This document shows positions 61,613 to 64,000 of a DNA stretch of 64,000 nucleotides, piece by piece. A program made the translations under genes and the position numbers. This DNA comes from Trichomonas vaginalis G3 (lineage: Eukaryota; Parabasalia; Trichomonadida; Trichomonadidae): positions 10,115,962-10,179,961 of the forward strand of contig NC_067208.1 in the NCBI RefSeq assembly GCF_026262505.1, given 5' to 3'. Positions within the stretch are counted from its first letter, which is position 1. Every line of letters begins with the position of its first letter. The notes beneath the pieces are model-generated. The model saw only the letters and a program-made list of their open reading frames with translations, had not been told where the DNA came from and made no database searches.

Positions 61613-61783
61613 ATGATAATTTTTGAATAATTTTTTTCTTGTGTATATTTCATTTTTTATTAGTGAAAATATCATTACATCAATAAGGAAAGCACAATCC
61701 AAATTCATATTAGTTAAATTAATATACGACCAAAAGTGCTTACTCTTAAACAACCGTCGGATTTCCGGGTGAAATCGTGACAC
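61379..61783 (-). pseudogene. Unknown frame spanning arm and spacer
   Basis: A frame of about 134 codons without an ATG start, whose last 70 codons lie in the inverted-repeat arm and are present again at 62088-62300. It reads like protein (HPEIRRLFKSKHFWSYINLT, then IPCNFAGNNGALTSILDFYS) but I do not recognise it. It may be cargo of an inverted-repeat element or a host fragment. Confidence 0.3.
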
Positions 61784-61920
61784 ACTTTCGTCTTTCGTAG
61801 GCAGTGGTGGTTGTTACAAAAGGTAACTTCGAATGTAGCGTGAAATCTGCAAAAAAAATTCTGAAATTTGAATGGAGAACACAAAAATTGAATAGTTTAC
61901 GTCAATAAAAAAGAGAAAAA

Positions 61921-62000
61921 TGAAGCCAATGTGTCTCGAACCTAGGACTTAGAGCAGCAATCCCATTGTTTATCCCATTACACTAGATGCGTCTCTCACC
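61921..62000 (-). other. tRNA-like sequence with A and B boxes, stems poor
   Basis: On the minus strand 61985-61975 reads TAGTGTAATGG, a full match to the box A pattern, and 61942-61932 reads GGTTCGAGACA, a 9 of 11 match to box B, at a tRNA-like distance. The anticodon arm can be drawn with four of five pairs, but the acceptor and T stems do not pair. It is a tRNA pseudogene or a tRNA-derived promoter, not a working tRNA. It lies in the spacer of the inverted repeat. Confidence 0.35.
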
Positions 62001-62066
62001 TCAGTGAATGAGATCAACTATAGCAACTTGTGGAAAAGTGACAAATAGCAACTTTGACCCTCTCTC

Positions 62067-62336
62067 TGCATTTTATTTGAAGAAATTTTGAAAAAACATC
62101 ATACACATACTATAAATGAATATTATCATCTTAATTTTAATAAATTTCATTTACTTGGAAAGATGCAAGATCATCTTGTACTTACTCTTCGATTTATTCC
62201 ATGTAACTTCGCAGGTAATAATGGCGCACTTACCTCTATTTTGGATTTTTATAGTTTCCCTCAAAACACATTCTATGGACTTACGCTCGTATCGCGTTAA
62301 AAAATGTCGTTAAAATTGCCCACACGCCAAAATTTT
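62067..62336 (+). repeat. Right arm of the 270-base inverted repeat
   Basis: Partner of 61344-61612. The arms are separated by 454 bases, and the outer ends both run into CGCCAAAATTTT. Confidence 0.93.
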
Positions 62337-64000
62337 TCTATGCTATACCATGTCTATCATGTGGCTACAAGCAATAATTATTGAATAAAATTAATACTAT
62401 TTGCTTGCCACAATTATTATCTTATAATATTGAAAAAAAATAATGTTATAAAACATCATATAAAGGATAACAGTATTTCATAATCAAGTATCCAGATTTT
62501 CTGTAGCAAACATAGCTTCCTAACATCTATTAGCCATGAATTGAAATGGGTCATAATTAAATTTGAACAATTTAAGGAAAAAGAGTGAGAGAATACTAAT
62601 TTTATGTATTTTTATAGGGCTGTACAAGATTTAAAAAAACATTGCCGGGTTACCGTAGAGGCCTAAAAAATCGCGCCTCGGCGGCAAGCCGCCTCGGCAT
62701 TAAGAATGCGCATCTAAATTTTTATATGTCCTTCTTTCTTTTATTTTTCCCTTCCCTTTCTTTTCTTTTTCTTTTTTTCCCTCCTCTTGCTCTCATTTAC
62801 CTTTTTTTTCCTTTTCTCATCATTTTTCAAAATTTTAAATTTTTATCAAAAATCTTGCCTATAAAAGCAGACTATGGAACCTTTTAATGCCTCTTAATCA
62901 ATATTATACAGCATAAAGCATATTAAATGAAAGTAATTACGTATAAATTTATTATTATCTTATTTATTAATTCTTTAGCATGTATTGTTTAATATTAACT
63001 TTTCTGTACATTAAATATGATATCTCCAAAGTATGAATGCCTTGTAACGAAACGAAAACTTAATTTTATGTTGAATATTTGTCACAAACATTAGATTATT
63101 AAAATATATGTTGGATATCCCTTAGTATGAGACTTCATGACTCTTGTAGTCTAACGTGAGCTTTGGATTGCAAGCTCTGTGGTTAACGAACATAAATTAA
63201 TTGTAAAGTTTTCAAAATTTTTCATCGTTTCTATCAGCATCTATTTTTCCTTTAAAATAATATATTTGTATGAATACAATATTTAGTAATTTTTTATTTC
63301 CCATAATTTCATTCAAAATTTCAGAAAAAATTAATTTCTATTCAATATTATTTCAGCTTCAAAACACTTCATTCTTATAGATGTTGATTCACTAAAGTGT
63401 GATACTCAATGTCTTATTTCAATGAAAATTGTTCTGCAAATTTATTTCACTTTTGACCTCACTTTTCCGTAATTCAATTTTTTACTTTTAATATTTTAGA
63501 TCTTCATAATATCATTTGAAAAATTAACCATATAAAAAAATCAAGTTATCAATTCACTTTTTCCGTAATTCAAAAATCAAAAATATAAATAATATATCTT
63601 TTTATCAAATATTATTATTATATTCTATGAAAAATGAGGTCCGGAAATTTTGCGGATTCCCGTAACTCAATTTTACGGAAAAAGTGCAGTAAACTATTCA
63701 AAATACGGGGAAATTGGTGTAAACTAATGATTTTACGGTAAAATCACGGAAAGTCCCGGAAGAATATATGTGCCTATATGAAATTATACAAAAATGAATC
63801 AAACGCATTTTAAAAGATTGTTCTTGTATTATAAATGCTATTCGCAGATTTATTAGTTGAAGAAAATTACCAAATTTTTGCCGATTTACAAAAAATGATT
63901 TACAAAGCATATTTTTATAAGGCTTTAAAAATCTTTAAAATGTGACCGGTGACGGAAATCCATGGTAACCAACCGCGGTTCCCGTTTGGAATGCCATATA
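62337..64000. other. Gene-free stretch
   Basis: No gene is seen. A short GC-rich hairpin lies at 62684-62708 (GGCGG, four-base loop, CCGCC, with GCCTCGGC twice). TTCCGTAATTCAA-like strings recur near 63465, 63560 and 63665. The last 80 bases turn more GC-rich. Confidence 0.5.

Noticed and set aside
62642-62887. 81-codon hydrophobic frame with a Phe/Leu/Pro run
   Set aside because: Generated by a pyrimidine tract (CTTTCTTTTCTTTT type); no membrane-protein features beyond composition.
63130-63200. Possible tRNA near the GCAAGCTCTGTGG-type string
   Set aside because: Box A fails at its last base, there is no box B and no cloverleaf could be drawn.

Overview
The window reads like a nuclear contig of a parabasalid flagellate (Trichomonas or Tritrichomonas kind). 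The grounds are an AT-rich sequence, long genes without introns, tail-anchored BspA-like leucine-rich-repeat surface proteins, Pmp-like beta-helix surface proteins, one end of a Maverick/Polinton, a Mutator-like transposon, and large coiled-coil proteins that look flagellar. I infer the lineage from this gene content; no rRNA or other marker is present to prove it.

Layout. 1-2909: one end of a broken Maverick/Polinton running off the left edge. 2909-3529: a partial copy of the 5' end of the large ubiquitin peptidase gene whose full form lies at 6645-13052. 4132-5664: a gene fragment and a tail-anchored surface protein. 13209-23840: a surface-protein cluster with two Pmp-like genes, two BspA-like genes on opposite strands and a detached BspA tail copy; several members carry frame breaks, and two patches of about 430 and 540 bases are almost identical between diverged neighbours. 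25400-27211: a decayed Piezo channel gene keeping the pore module. 27860-32600: small secreted or membrane proteins, an N-terminal acetyltransferase (NAA10 type), and the last third of a ketopantoate reductase. 32650-33870: a gene-free, strongly C-poor stretch. 33870-34816: a GC-rich island of about 16 stem-loops, the oddest object in the window. 35008-53536: a very long acidic disordered protein, two large coiled-coil proteins, and a small two-member family with a frame break. 53771-56882: short tandem repeats and a Mutator-like element with long unequal terminal repeats. 57802-61180: casein kinase 1, two small unknown proteins and a metallothionein-like protein. 61344-62336: a large inverted repeat with a tRNA-like sequence in its spacer. 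62337-64000: no gene seen.

How it fits together. There is no operon logic. The intact genes are housekeeping (deubiquitylation, N-terminal acetylation, CK1 signalling, metal binding), probable flagellar structure, and surface adhesion. Much of the rest shows local duplication, gene conversion and decay. The best candidate for something undescribed is the 33870-34816 island: a 120-base tandem repeat in which every unit carries two hairpins, with paired arm changes between units that keep the stems, preceded by five unrelated long hairpins.
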